Below, in pieces: positions 24,901 through 39,900 of a DNA stretch of 64,000 bases (the first letter of the stretch is position 1; every line of letters starts with the position of its first letter). A program made the position numbers and the translations under genes. The notes under the pieces were generated by a model. That model worked only from the letters and a program-made list of their open reading frames with translations. It ran no database searches and was not told the DNA's origin. Origin of the DNA: Sternotherus odoratus (lineage: Eukaryota; Chordata; Testudines; Kinosternidae); contig JAVMKO010000001.1 of assembly GCA_032164245.1 (NCBI GenBank), positions 164,973,434 through 165,037,433 on the forward strand, given 5' to 3'.

Positions 24901-27900
24901 GGAGTTAGAGTCAATGGGTCACCACGGGCGATCGATTTCTCACGCGATCTGGCATGTAGTGAAGACATACCCTATATGTAGATCGAAGGAGGTTTGGCTT
25001 GGGCTTCAGTTTGAGCCCTGCACTTACATTGCAGTGTAGGCATACCCTATCTGAAAATAGCCAATTCATTGGCCTGCTACCTTCCACCTGATTGCTGGGG
25101 TGTAGCATCTTGTATTTATGTAAAAGAAGCCTGGTCCTTTGCTCTAAGAACTCAGTGTAAGCAGTGGTTTTGTCTGCCTAAGCACTGGTGTATCTGTCTG
25201 GTTTTCTTGGATTTGTGAGGTAATCTGTGGGCCTACTATTGAATCAGTCCTGAAATATCCTTACATAAGGTATTCTCCAACAGGTCTAAATTATCATCAG
25301 TATGTCTCAGACATGCATCACAGGTGTTTAAGAATGCTATCTGGAGCTCAGTTCTTACATGCACACAACCATTACTTTAGACTTGGGTAGGTCTGGTCTC
25401 AAATTTGGGAGAGAGCAGCAATTCAGTCTTTTTTAAAATTATCTTCAGACTCCTCTTCATCGAAGGTAGTTAGTGCTAGTCGATCTCTCAAGTGGCAGTC
25501 TGTTAGAGGCAGTTCTTGAAGGAGAAAGAAAGATTACTTGCTAGTGATTAATTCTCACATTTGCCACCCATCTTTTCTTCATTGTCTTTTGCAAAGACTT
25601 TCAAGCAGGGATAAGGCCAAGATTCCATATATATCCTTAAAACATAATGTTCCGCTGCATGCATCCACATTGATCACTGCTGCTCTGAAGAGTTCCATCT
25701 AGGCAGCCAGGGTGCATAAGCATTTCATGTGGTGGTAATTTGAAGCTAAAAATAATGGTAGTTAAAATTTTATTTTTAATATTTAATCAAGGAAGTCTGG
25801 TTTGCTCCTTTTTGTAAAATCAGTTTCTTACACATCTAAAATTCAATTACCGGTTTGAGAAATTCTGTTAGTGTATAGCAAGTGCAAATAGAACCCCTTG
25901 TAGCCAAATTTGAGTTCCAGTTCACATGTTAAAAAACATTTTATAATAATAAATAGTAATAAAGTAATAAAGTTGATCTATATTTTGGGGTTGCTTCTGT
26001 TTTGCAGTTGTTCTAAACTGACATAACAATCTTGCTTTATTTTGTTATAGGTCCTGTTCAGAGGTTCTTATTTGCTAGTGATAGAGTCCTGCAGCATATT
26101 TTGCAGAATGTTGAACAGATAAAAACCGGTGTACATAACACTTCCAAACTTCTAAGTGAACTACTTTCTTGGAGGGTAATAAGTGAGGAGGATTACAATG
26201 TGTGTTTCACAAGTAGCAGTACATCAAGTAAAGTGATGGAGCAACTCATAAGTCATTTAATTCAGAAGAAGAATAGAGTAAACACAAGAATTTTTGTCCA
26301 TGTGCTGAGTGAGCTTGAAGAAATTGATCCCAAATTACATGAGTGGATAAAAGATCTTAACAGTTTTGGTAGGTCATATTTCATATAACTGTAAAATGAC
26401 TTAATTTACAGATGAAATTATAAAATTAAGAATGCTTTCCACCTTTCTTTTTCTCCATTTACTGGAAAATAAGTATGCTATCATGAGGTTCAATGTTTGT
26501 CTCTGGTTTCACAGGGAATTTGTTCAGTTTACAAATTAAAAGATGGCGAAAAGATCCCTAGTAGCCAGATCTGCATTCTCCACCAAGGATCTTAGTCAAG
26601 CTTTGTTCTTTCTGACTTATGGTTAATCTTCAATCATATATTCTGCAGCAGAAATTCTGCCCTCAGTTACACCTAGGCAACCCACTTGGCTCTGCAGTGC
26701 TGTCAAAAACAATATACGAATCTGTCACTGAAGTGGTCGTACGTTTGCATTAAGAAAACAAGATGCATCTGAGTAGTAAGGTGGCATTTTAAGTAATTTT
26801 CCAGAGTGTAATTGCTCTTTTAAGTATTGCACTTCATAGAATTAAACACGGCTTTGTCTACAGCTAATTAAGTTCCTAAAATGAAGGTGGTTTAAATGGC
26901 AGATAAATTGATTTGAAATACTGGACTCTTTGCAACTGATTTGTATGGGACTTTGCCAGTAGGAGAGGATCAGATGTGGAGAGTCTGTCTCTCTAAAATC
27001 CAGAAAGGAGAAGACCGCCTATAAAATAGGGATAAATCTAAAAATGTTCAAAGTAACCAATTATTTATTGTCTTGGCCTTACAAATTGAAATGCTAATCT
27101 TTTGTTTAGGTGACTACAGTTTGAAGAAGTCAGATTCTGACTTTTTGGGGAATGTTGCCCTACTATTGAGCTTTATTTGGTTTATTGTTTGATTAAAATG
27201 TAGGTTGTATGTTATAAGTAGAGTGGGGCAAGATATGTAATAAATGCCAAAAATGGGGTAAAATTAGTTTTTAAAAATTGAATTCTGTTACTGGTACTTT
27301 CACAGGCAAATGAAAGATTTATAAAATTGATGATAGAGTAAAAAATTGATTTTGTTTTTTTTTTAACCTGTTCTGATTGTTTGCACTTTTCAAGCCCACA
27401 GTATATATCTTCAATTTTGGCAACCTTGCATCTGGTTTTGGAGCAAACTGTTCTGTAGATGTCAGACTTTCAGCCCATAATTGGAATAACCTAAGTCCTG
27501 AATTTAATTTATAAACTGATATTAACTTTTTTCATTTCAGGTTTGGAAGCCACACAGATCTTTTTCTCTTGTTATGGTGATATTGTTAAAGAGCTTGACC
27601 TTAGCTTTATAGCCATTCTCTGGAATGAGAATTATGGCAGTAAATTAGACAATGTGTTGACCAGCTTTGAAGATAATGAAATACTGAAGTGTTTCTATGA
27701 AGCATCACTGAAGGAAACTCGATGTTTAATATGGCTATTAGAAGATAATAGAGAGAAATTTCCATCTCTGCATCAAGCTTTAGACGAATTTTTTGATAAA
27801 ATGGGTAAACGTATACAGGTTTTTTTTTTTTTGTTTCTTTGGTTTTTTTTTTAATAAGTGCCCTCTTGTGCCTGCCTTTACTCCCCATCTATGTTGTTGT

Positions 27901-30900
27901 GTATTATTCTAGGAAAGTGGTGACACTGTAATTTAAATGATACAATCTTGGGATAGGATTAGCCTTTCCTAAATTGCATATTGGATCTTCTGAGTTCCAT
28001 ATTGAAGACTGAACAGTCTAAAGTGGCAGGAGCATGTAAAAAAGACTGCAGCTAGTACAGTTCAGTTATTTAAATTAAATTTAATAATATTATTTATATT
28101 GTCATGCTGTCCTGTAGTAGTTTTAAATTATGGACAGCTATTTTTAAGGGATTACTTTGATTCCTGATGATAAATGTTATTACAGTAGACTCTCGATTAT
28201 CCAGGATGATAGGGGAAAAAAATAATCCTGGTTAATAAAATCCTGGATAATCACCATCCATAGGAAATATGGGGAGGGGGAGTAGGTTCACCAGCCACCC
28301 TGCACTGGGGGGAAGGGGTGTTGGTTCACTGGCTGCCCTGCACCCTGGTAGGGTTTTTTTGTGTGTGCTTGGGGCGGCAGCAAAGCCAGAGCCGGCCCTG
28401 CGAGTTACGCGTATATATTTTTTTGACATCCTGGTTAATCCACATCCTGGTTAACCCAATCCTGGATAATCGAGAGTCTACTGTAAAATGTTTGATTATG
28501 CATATGTAAAGATTTTACCCATGTATTTCAAAAATTTGAAATACAAAGTGCAGTATACAGCAGGTTTTACTTCAACTTCTTTAGAACTTAGAATTTTTAT
28601 CTGCTGCAGTTATCAAGATTGTGTGAGAATGAGAGATGCCATGTTCCACTTTTAAGTTCCAATCCTACAAAGACATATGCATGGGTTTACCCTTAAGCAT
28701 ATATAGAGAGAGTGCATGGCAGGAATGAAATTTTAGAGAATAACTTGTTTTATTCTGGGGGATATTTTAAGATTAAATTTTTTTTATCACAAACATTTCA
28801 TAATTTACATCTAATTTTCTGTTTACTGCTTCACAATTTTCTTTCTTTAAAATAATTTAATATTTTTCTTTCAATAGATGTTCCTTGTATAATATTAAAG
28901 AAGCAGGAAAATGAAGATATCTCTGTAAGTTTTTTAAATAATTAACTGACAAATGAATAAACACAGGCTCAACAGTAAACCATCAAAGTATAATGAAAAT
29001 GCTGTTCTTTTAACGAGACTTGCAAAACAGAAAGTGAAAATTGTATACTTCTAGTTTGTTTTGTTTTTTGTTTGTGTTGTTCTGAGGGCCTGAAAGGCTT
29101 ACAAAATAATCTGCAGTTAGAAAAAGGAGAAGTATTGTGAATATCAAGTCTTCCTTGGTTTTTAAAGGATCACTCCTTAGGAGAGTTGAGAATAAGTATG
29201 GGAGCTTTCTCAGCTCTCAATTAAGGAGATGGGGGAGATTTGGAATCTTTGAATAGACAGATTTTCCCCAAATATCCGTCAGGAGGTTGAATTAAATAGA
29301 TATTAACAAAACAGTGAAACAGTCAGGCTAATGATCCTTTTCTCTTTCATTTGCTCAGGTTTTAGTCTGTTGTCACTGTGGTGACATCCTATAGTTCTCC
29401 ATTCTTAAATGATCGAAGCAAGACCCCAATATTTGTAATTTTAAAAACTAGCATGAAAAGCTTTTAACAGGAATTGGGGAGATTGGAGGGTTCCTTAAGG
29501 AAGGAACAAGCAACTTCTTTTTTTTTTTTTTTTTTTTTTTTAAAGAGTCTTTCAGCACAGCATTGCATTTCCTTGCATTTTTGCCAATCAGCTTTTCTTC
29601 TGTTTTCTCTTTATTGGGAGTGGGCAGGAATGCAGCTATCTATGACACATTTTTCCTTGTAAAACATAAGATTTGGTAAATGTAACCCTTTATCCATCCA
29701 TCCATCCATCCATCCAGCTAGCTAGAGCAAAGAAGCCACCTGGTTCACGTGGGCTTTAGAAACAGTACTTGATACTAATGTGTGGTTTTGATGTGACAAG
29801 TATCACTGTAAAAATATCATTGAGGTGGTGGTGATGAGGTCAGATAAATTTACCACTTTACGAGTAAAAGACTGTTGGATTTGTTTCTGTTCTTGTATTT
29901 TTTTCTTTCTAACTGCCAACTTTGAATCCGAAATTGAACTCAGGATCTTTTTGCATATGTGTTGTTTGTAATAACATTGACAACAACCAGCGGTAACTCT
30001 GACCACTTCAAAACTATACGCTTCAAAATACTATGTGACAGGGAAAGAACCCAGCTTGACTATAGGATCTCAAGTTGAACTTGCAAAACGAATAGTTGCA
30101 AAAAATGTGTTTTATTAAGAACCCCAGTATATTTGCTCAGGTCATTTGAGACAAACTGAGAACTACACATTAACATTTTTACAGTCACTTTTCAGAGTAC
30201 AACTAAGATTTTAAAAAAAATACTATAGCCGCCTTTGCTGTCCATCATTCTGAATAATATCTTACTAGTTTGCTACCATACAACTTTAGTAATATCATTT
30301 TTTTTGTCAAGTGGAATAACAGAATATGCATTTGTCAGTGGTGCTCATGTGTTTGAAGCATTCTGGTTGGAAATTTGTCTATTCTGCTTGCTAAGTAGTC
30401 CACCTATGCAATATAGTTAACTTCTGATACACAAAATGGGTGTTTTGCAGGTTAATGAATGTGATTGTCAATGGAATGTGGAACCATGTGCTATCTTCCA
30501 GTTTCAGGGGAAACTAAAGTTGAAGAGTAATGTAAATGTTGTTGTATTAAAATATTTGTGGTTTTGGTGTATTAATTGTATACCAAAGTAAGCTAATGAC
30601 ATACAGTCATTACAATTTCCTACGAATAATTGTTGTTGTTGGAAATTAGATTCAATTGTTAAATATAAATTGGGAAGATAAATACCTTATTAGAGAAAAA
30701 TTCGATAGGAAATAGTTTTTGTCAGTTGTCAGTTCAGTTCACAGTTCCTGTTAACAGTACATGAAGATAATTCCTAATTCCCTCCCTCACTTATCACATA
30801 GAGATATTTTTCATGTGAACAAGATAGCTAACAGTTGCCCTCTTTCTGATGCTTATTTCCCCCCTATATGACGTTATGGTGTTTGTGACATCACAGTGGA

Positions 30901-33900
30901 CTGTTACAGAAGTTGTCACAGAACAGCAACATTGCTTCATGTGAGGAACAAGGATCAGAAACAGAAAAATTGTCAATTCTCTTTTTAAAACACATGTTCC
31001 TATAATAAAAGTGAAGAGTGAGGAAAACACAGAACTCATGTGAGCGGAACAGTCTAAATACAAGACTTGGCAAATGATTTTCCTATGTGGGTTTCCAGAA
31101 GTGGAAAAAAAACACTATTTGTTGTACTCTGAAAATTATTATTCCAAACGATAGGAGAGCTTTAATTGAAGAACTGTGTGTGTCAGTGTAAGAAACACAT
31201 AGCAACTTCTCCTTAACGAGTAGCTATTGACTTTATATTTCTGTTTTAGACTAATGGTGTCAAAGTTAAAAACAAAAATAGGAAGAAGAAAACAAAAGAA
31301 TCAAGGGTATGTAATAATGGTATTGCTTATTTCTATACATTTTTTTCTAAAAATTAGAATTTAAAAATCTGAAACTGGGTATTTTCCAAAACAGCAAGTT
31401 GAGAAATATTCTTGAAGTTAAGTTAAAGAGAAGTCCCTAGATAGAAAATGTTACTGAAGTACAGTTAATGTTGAAAGTAGCAATTAAAGTAGTAGTTAAA
31501 ATTTATAGTAACAGAAAGCAAAAGATGTGGAAACTGTTACCTGTCTGTCTTTAGTTCTACTTTTCAGGACCTGAATTTAGTGAGGATACATTGCTAAGAA
31601 TGAGCCTCAAAAAGAATTTTCTTTGTTTTCAGCTAACTTTGAAACTGTAGTAAAATAGATGTTATAAAATGTTTCACTTATTAGTATTAGATAGGGTACT
31701 TCTAAAGTTATAGATATGTGAAGTTAATGAAAATTGTTCTTAATCACAAAGCAAAAAAAAAATTGAAACGTGGGAGTGAATGAAAAAAGTAGGTAAAATT
31801 ATTTAACTTAAAAGGTAACATGTAAAGGAGCAGGTTAACAGAATAGCCTATTGAGGCACAGAATATAAATCGAATAAATACTTTGGTCACAACCCTCTAA
31901 AAATGTCAGTGGGAATAGTCCTAATGCATGAAATTAAGTGCCTAAATATTTGTAGAATAGGGACCATAGATTACATTTGAGAGTTAATGAAAAGATGGAA
32001 AGATGTCACGATTTCAATGAATAAAGAGTGAAAACTCAATTGGTGCTGAATGTCCCTTCCTTGCTTTCTACGACTAGTTCTGAAGAGCAGACAGTCGTTT
32101 AATTCGGGAAGGATTTTTGGGCAGGCTTAATGAGTCCTCTAGCTTTTGTTGTAATCACAGTGGTTAAATTTCATAATTAATTATAGGCATCTGAATACAT
32201 GTCAAACTAAAACAGCATTTGATACAAATAAGTGACTTACCTTCCTGATAATGGATCACTATCTTGTAGATATTTGAATTTTATATACTGTGACAAAGTA
32301 AAAAATCTGATTTTTTTTTTAACTTTTTTTAAAAAATTTTTAGCCTATTTTAGTACTATCTGGTGGGGTTGGTGCAGTAACCCGAGAAGAAGACAGTATA
32401 TTTCCAGAAGAAAATACATTGTGAGTACCAGCAGGCACTTTATTATTGTTTTTGTATAGCACCCCAGAATGTCCTGTTTTACACAACAAGGAAAAGATAC
32501 AGTCCCTTCCCAGAAGGATTTATACTGTAAACCGATATCAGACTAAAAAATGTATGAAGATGAAAGTTGAGGTTTAGGGTACTTATCAGTAATTGAAGGG
32601 TATAAAAATATTCTTTACAAAGACTTTGCAGTTAGCCTTAAAAAAAAAAATGCTGACACCAAGAAATTCAGACTCTCAGGGTGTTGCTTAGAGGTACCAA
32701 ACCATTCTTAAAATTATTATTAAAGCTTGTAAAGCTAGTGTAATTAAATAATCTTGGGTCCTGTGCAGTGCATTATTAGTCAATTGGATGTGTCCAGTAT
32801 ATCAAGTTCTGTTTTTTGTTTTGTTTAAATCATAAGATTTCTCTTTCCAACAGAAGTTTTATGAATCCTGGTGAGCCTTTCATAATTCCAGAATATCTTC
32901 GTGATCAAGTGGAAGAATTTGAAGCTCTATATGACAATGTTTCAGACAGTAACAATTATCAGAGACTTTTGGATAGTAACCCAGACCCAACATGTAAAAG
33001 TTTATATGAGTAGGTGTAAATTTCTCTGTCCAGTCATTTCAAATATTTGTCTGTTTAAAAAAAAAAAAATTGGGGTGAATTTGACAGCGTATATGAAGAT
33101 AAATTCTGCATCATCCATTTGAGATTGAATCTACAGTATTTTCGGAAGGAAGAAATGCTGAACCAGTAGATGTTAAGAAAACATACTAAAATCTAAATTT
33201 AGTGTATAATTGATAATAGCTAATATCTCAGACTTTTGAAGAATACAAATAAATGCTGATGTAAGGGAACAAGAAATTCCATCAAAGGGAAAGCTGGAGA
33301 TTGTTTCTGGGATATTGATAGCCTTCGAGGCAGAATTGATCGGTTTTGCTGATATAGCATCTGTTCTGACCTCCTCCTTCTCCTCTAATATGCTTTAACT
33401 TTGAGTTAAAAGGTCTCTATGTAAAAATTGTGGTGGTATTGGGTTTGATGTGGACATCAGTCTGCTGGGAACTGAACAGAGAATACCATTTTTATTCCAC
33501 AGAAGCCACAGGATAGCTGGCAGTTGGCAATACAGTAAAACCTCGATTTAACAGACTTCGGATACAACGGACAAAATTTCTGATAAATATCAGACCGTGA
33601 CCCCTCCCTGCTGCGGCCCCGGTCCCCTTCCCTGGCTGCCGTCTGCTGGCTGCCGCCCCAGTCCCGGCAGCAGGCGGGCTGGCTCCTGGCTGCCGCCCCA
33701 GTCCCGGCAGCAGGCGGGCTGGCTGCCGGCTCCCGCCCGGGTCCCAGCCGCTGGCGGGCTGGCTGCCGGCTCCCGCCCGGGTCCCAGCCGCTGGCGGGCT
33801 GGCTGCCGGCTCCCGCCCGGGTCCCACCAGCAGGCGGGCTGGCTGCCGGCTCCCGGCTCCCGCCCGGGTCCCAGCAGCAGGCGGGCTGGCTGCCAGCTCC

Positions 33901-36900
33901 TGCCCGGGTCCCAGCAGTGGACGGGCTGCGGAGCTGCTGCCCCAACCCTGTGGCGGTCAGGCTGCTGCTCTGACAGCTCGGGTTTTTTTTTTAATTAAAT
34001 AACAGACTTTTTGATTTAACGGACACCCCCTCGCCCGAATTAGTCCGTTAAATGGAGGTTTTACTGTACTTGATTTCTATCAACCCTTGGTTAAGATTGA
34101 ACAAGTGATTTAGAAGTGGAAGATTTTGGTACTACTACTAATTTCCTGAGATGTCTGTCTCTGTTGTTGGCATCTGTGTCATCAAGGAATAATTCAGAGG
34201 GCTCTTTCCTTATTTAGTATTTCCAGCAGAAATTAAAACTACAGTGAGAGTTTTAATAGTTGACTATGTCTAACACTGATGATGTCAACTTGAAATCTAG
34301 CCAATTTTCAAAAAATGTATCTTCAGTTAGTTTTGTTATTGCACCCTCCGCCTTGAGTTGTCCTGACAAATTTTGTGGCTTGTTAGTTACATTTTGCATA
34401 TTCTAAATGTTGTTTTATCTTTTCTATTGCTGTGTAAAAGATCTCCATGGACAGGTGAAATGATGAAATGTCTGTGTACAAATTGTTGTCAAATGCTCAG
34501 AGAAACCAAACCCCTAAAAAAAGAAACATTTTTCTCTATTTTTTTTTTTTAGTAACCTTAAAAGTTAAGTAAAAGCAGTAGTGTGTTGTTGGTTTTTTTA
34601 AACATCACAAAACACAGCAGTGGTGATGGTAGAGAGATGGTTTGTGTAGAGCATGTTTGAGGGAGGGTAACTCAGAATGACCAGATTTAAAGATGGGTGA
34701 CTTTGTTTTAATAGCGCATTGCCACAGTCATCAAATTATAAAGAAAATTTAGAGTTAGAATCTCTAATTTAAAAATCACATCAAATTGTAGGCCTAATTT
34801 ATTGGACATTGTGTTTTGTCTACTTCACCCAGTGTCTAGTCTGGAGCTTATTTGCTGAATACTGTGTTGCGGTTCTGTTTTTTAGTTTCTATTCTGAGCA
34901 ATAGAACTTTGCATGCTATTGCAGAGTAATTACTGTCGTACACAAGTTGAAAGATTAGACACAGAGTCATTTCTCTGTGATTACAGTTACTGCCTTAGCT
35001 CTTTTATTTCTGCATAGTGTTGGGAGTATGAATGGGAGTTTTTTGTTGGTGTTTAGTGGAGTAGTGTGAGCAGTTTCATTCTTTAAAAAAGGACAAAATA
35101 TCCTTTAATCAGCATATTCCTCATTGAAGCATTTCAGTGCAGGGGAAGGTACCTAACTTGTATAACACTCTTCTTCAGAAATCTTGGGAAATCCTATATT
35201 TCCTGCATATATTCATTTCATAAGGTTTGTTTTCATTGTTCTCCCTTTCATGTTCAAGTGACTTGGCCTTACTTAAAATAGCTATATTAGTTTCTGTTTA
35301 CTGTCACCCCAATGTTTTCTATAGTGACACTTTGTATAGGTTAAGAATCAGAGAGGTAGCCGTGTTAGTCTGGAATAGCAGAGGTAACAAAGTCCTGTGG
35401 CACCTTAAAGACTAACTATAAAGTTTTGAAGCATAAGCTTTCGTGGGCTAATACCCACTTAGTCGGATGCAAGCAGTGACTTCCACTGCTTGCATCCGAC
35501 GAAATGGGTATTAGCCCACGAAAGCTTATGCTTCAAAACTTTATAGTTAGTCTTTAAGGTGCCACAGGACTTTGTTACCTTTGTATAGGTTGTTAGCTTT
35601 TATTGTTTCCTATTTAAATTTCCAGGGACTTGTTTTTAACGTTCATATACTTCAGCTAACTACATTATATACTATATACTATCTTTTCCTTGCTAACCCT
35701 TCAGATAAAGTATATAACACTAACTTCTCTTTATTTCGCTAAAGTGTTAATTGTGAGATTCTGTTTTTCAGCTTATTACAGTAAGTCATAATTTTAGTTC
35801 TTGGCTCTGCCCATCTTTTTTTTATATTAGCACTGTATTTGGAGAAGTTAATTTGAATCACAGTAATAGAAGAGGTATAGAGAGGAAATATCTAGAATTA
35901 GTCGACGTTTTTGAATGCGTTTTTTCCTGAAAAAAATTGATTTTATAAGTTTCTTAATACATTACTAATACTATTTGTCTTTGTATAAATTACTGTTAAA
36001 ACAGTAATGTAAATATTAAGTATGACTTAAAAGTGAAATGAAAATTCTTGGATTAATGAGTATATAACTTTTTTTTTCCCCCAAGCTATTTCTCTCAAAT
36101 CTTGGAGGAACATGGTCCCATGGAGATTGATGATAAGTTGTTAGTTGGAGAATATGAACATTTCCCTGCAGAAGCTCGTAAGATTGTGGAAGATGCAGGT
36201 GGTCTGAAACGTTTCCTTCTGGAATCCCTTCAGTTTGTTATGATGGGTGATCTTATTGGCTTGATGAAGCATGCTATTCTGCTTAAGGAAAATACTGAGA
36301 CTGAAGAAGATACTAGAAATGAAGAAGAAAATCAGATAGCCTGTGAAAATATTCACAAAAATTCCAAGAGCAAACTACAATTAAACCCAGCTGCTAAGGA
36401 ATTCAAACCAGTGTCTTATATTAAATCTTGTATACCAATTTCTACTAATTCTACAGTAGAAAACTGTGAAACTCCAGATTATTCAGTCACGGGATATTCC
36501 TCACATATTTCTTATATTTCAATGCATTCTCTCCCTAGTCAAAGTATTGATACCACAGAAGTACCATTATCTTTTTCAAATGTATTTCTACACTCCTCTA
36601 TTTCTGATGATCATGATATACCTCTGACTAAGGTTTCCTCCGGTTATGAAAATGAAAGAACATTCTCAATGATTTCTCAAATACCTCCTATTCCAGATGC
36701 TGCTGGACAACCTAGTTATATATATGCTGATTATGAAGCTCCTCTTGATATTGATAAAAGAGCAATATCAGACAGAGAGTATATATCAGGCAGTCGTATA
36801 CCAAGGCAAATACAAACATACCCGGACCCTCAGTGTGTATTGGTGAAGTCAGACTACAGCTCTTATGAAGATAATCTTGACCAGGGCATGAGCAGTATTA

Positions 36901-39900
36901 AGGAATTTAAATATGATACATCTGCTGTTAAGATGCATTTTGAGAATAAAAATACACCTGTAATGAAAAGCATTCCACTTACAAGGATGATAGCTATTCA
37001 GGTAAGAAATTTAAAGGAAGAGAATCTTTTAAGGATCTTTGACCAGTTATGCATTAAATTTCCTTTCCTGTTCTTACTTGATAAATAGAACAGTTAGTTC
37101 TCTAGGGCTGTCAGTGCAGACACAACCACTTTTTGCAGCTCATTCACATCTGTCCCTTTAAAGACACTGAGGTTTTTTTATGCCTAAAATTTACACTAAA
37201 ATGGAGGGAGTTACACAAGTCAGTATAAAATTCATCTTGTATGTTGGGGAAGGTTCTTGTTCTTTAACTTGTTTTTTATTTCAGTGGTTGTTTTAAATTG
37301 ATACATACTAAATGAGACATTAGCTGTGTATTATAAAGTAGTTTAAAATGCATAGAAATTTAAATTGTCATCTTACATTAATGTACAGTAAATTGAAGAT
37401 TTTGGAATCTGTGTATTTACTAGTGCACAGTGAGCTAAAATTAAATTTGACTTACTGTTTTGGGGTGCAGCCCTGCAGATACTAATAAGCATAGTACTTG
37501 AAGTAAAGTGTTTGCAGGATTGGCTCCTTCATGGCCCCTCAACACCACTTCACTAACGTTTTCACAATTATATTTATATCTGTTGGCTATGTTAATGCAA
37601 AAAGGCATATATATATATAATATATATAGGAATGAGAAAGTATTATACAAATTGTGGGTTTGCCTATTTTTCATAAATAAATTAAATAAAAATGTGCCTT
37701 CATCTCTCTGCTAATCAAAGGGAAGAAAATCAGATTGTTCTCTCTTGTTTTCCCATTTGGAAAACTGTTTTCAAACGAACACCTGCATATAATGAAACAC
37801 TTACAAAAAAGAACCTCTCCTGTGCCTAATAATTATATATCTTTTCAGTGGTGCCATATTTAAATCCTTGCAAGATCAGTAGAAGTAAACTTTTAAGACT
37901 TTTGGTACAGTGGGAAATGCAACTGCATCATACTTTTAGTAACTATTGTCTCGATATTAGGGATTTCGTAGGGACTCTGAAATTTAATGGAGATAAAACA
38001 AAGAAAAGAAAACCCAAACTTTTGTTGCTTCAACTAAGCATTTGAAAAAAACCTTCCAAATAAAATTTGTATTTCTGAATCTACTACAGGTAGTAGACAT
38101 CTCACCTGGAAACATGACCTCATTAGTGGAACAGACAATGTTTGAAATTCAGTGTCAGATTAATAAAGTACTATTAAAGCAATATAATAATTTTAATAGC
38201 TTGCTGATGTTCAATTCCATTATCACCACTGTCCCTAATGAGGTTAACTTTTTTAGAGCTATCTGGGCTACAGATTATCAAATGCAAATTTATAATTAAG
38301 CTGTATTTTCAGGTATTAAACTTTATTCTTGATTTTTATATATATACTCAAGAATAAAGTTTGTTTTAACTCTGAGAGTGGTATTCAGTATTGGCCTAAC
38401 TCTGTTCTCATCAAAGTCCAAGGTAAAACTCACTCTGCCTTCAGTAAGAGCTGGAGGCCAGTCGTGAACACTTTTGAAAATCCTACCCTGAGCTTTTAGA
38501 GAAACTCTGCTTTCTCACTCAAGCTTCTTTTTAAGGAACCTGAAGGAAGGGATTGCTCTTTTAAACATAATATGAATATCTGTTTGTTGACCTGAGAATG
38601 GAGAAAGTTCAACCAAAACATCCTGCATTCACTTACACATGCAACCATTTTAGGGAACTCACTTACAATATTATCCTCAAGACGGTTCCTTCAAGTCTGG
38701 TAGATGGGAGCTACTCATGATCTAAGAGAGATGTTAATGTGGCTTTAAGTTAGGCCTATCTACACTACAAAACTTTTAAGGACTGGTTGCAAGTGTAGAT
38801 AAGGTATAATTTCTTTTTTTTTATTTAAATAACTAAGGGTTGTTTGTATTCTAGGTAAATCAGGAATTAGCAGATAGGGATGCTAATACCATGCCTTTTT
38901 ATCCATTTGAAACTCAACAAGTAAGTACATGTATTGTTATTTAGCAAATATTTTGAAAGTCTTTGCTAATTAGATAAGGAAGAATTAAAGGTCCAGTGAA
39001 AAGTGCAGAGTGTCATTTAATTTAGTATCTCACTAATGAAACTCAACAAATTAGTCACTTGGTAGTAAAACTTAAAAATCTTTCATTATAGGATTTTTTT
39101 TGTTTGTGGGATGAGTTCTTAAATCACTGAAACTACTTCCAAACTATATTAAAACATTCCGTTTGTATAGATCAAGAGAAGCTGTAGATAAAAAGCATCT
39201 CAAAAAATTTAGTAGTGAAAGGATAAATCTGGCTGAAAATGACAGAGAATTGTAGTAATCTTTGGGTTTGGAAGTTGGTTTTATTTATTTATTTATTTAT
39301 TTCTTCCATCCATACTGTTAGGACCTACTTTTTAGTATGTCATAGTGTTGGATTCATAGAGTTGTAATGAAAAAGAAGTGGCAATTTTGGAGCTCAGGTT
39401 CCCTAATTGTTGCCCAAACATTGGAGTCCGTTTCGGTGGTGAATTTTGTAATTCTTCCTTTCCAACAATTCTGAGCATGATTATGTCCCTCCATTGTGGG
39501 ATATGGAAGAATCAAGTTGATAGGAGTATCTAACGCCCTGTAATGTTAAATGGCAGTTTTATACCCACATAAAGGGTGGAAACAGACCTTCAAAATGTTC
39601 ATGCTAGTTCAGTGCTGACTCAGTATTTGTTTCTTAATTTGAATTCAAAATCTTTTAAACATTTTATAAATAAAGTTCTCTACGATCTTGCACCATAGTT
39701 CACATTGATCTTTTCCTATAAATGTATTGGGGACTCATGTTGCTACTCTCGGTTACTGAGTGCTATAACAAAAGTTCTTTTATAACCTAAATTTCAGGGA
39801 GATATTTTACGTATGGAAAAAGAGCATCAGGTATTACAAGAGCAACTTAAGGAAGCAAAGGAAAAATACGAACAGTTACAGTGTCGAAGCTCAGAAGAGA

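Noticed and set aside
33457..33998. Frames of 111-162 codons on both strands with a repeated 13-residue pattern
   Set aside because: They are translations of the 40-bp tandem array inside a Tigger-like MITE.
35347..35375. tRNA-like box A sequence suggesting a tRNA gene
   Set aside because: It is the head of a tRNA-derived SINE; no cloverleaf, anticodon stem or tRNA end could be formed.
38042..38299. An 85-codon open frame with an acceptor-like CTACTACAG
   Set aside because: No donor, no TTC3 similarity, and exons 15 and 16 join in frame without it.
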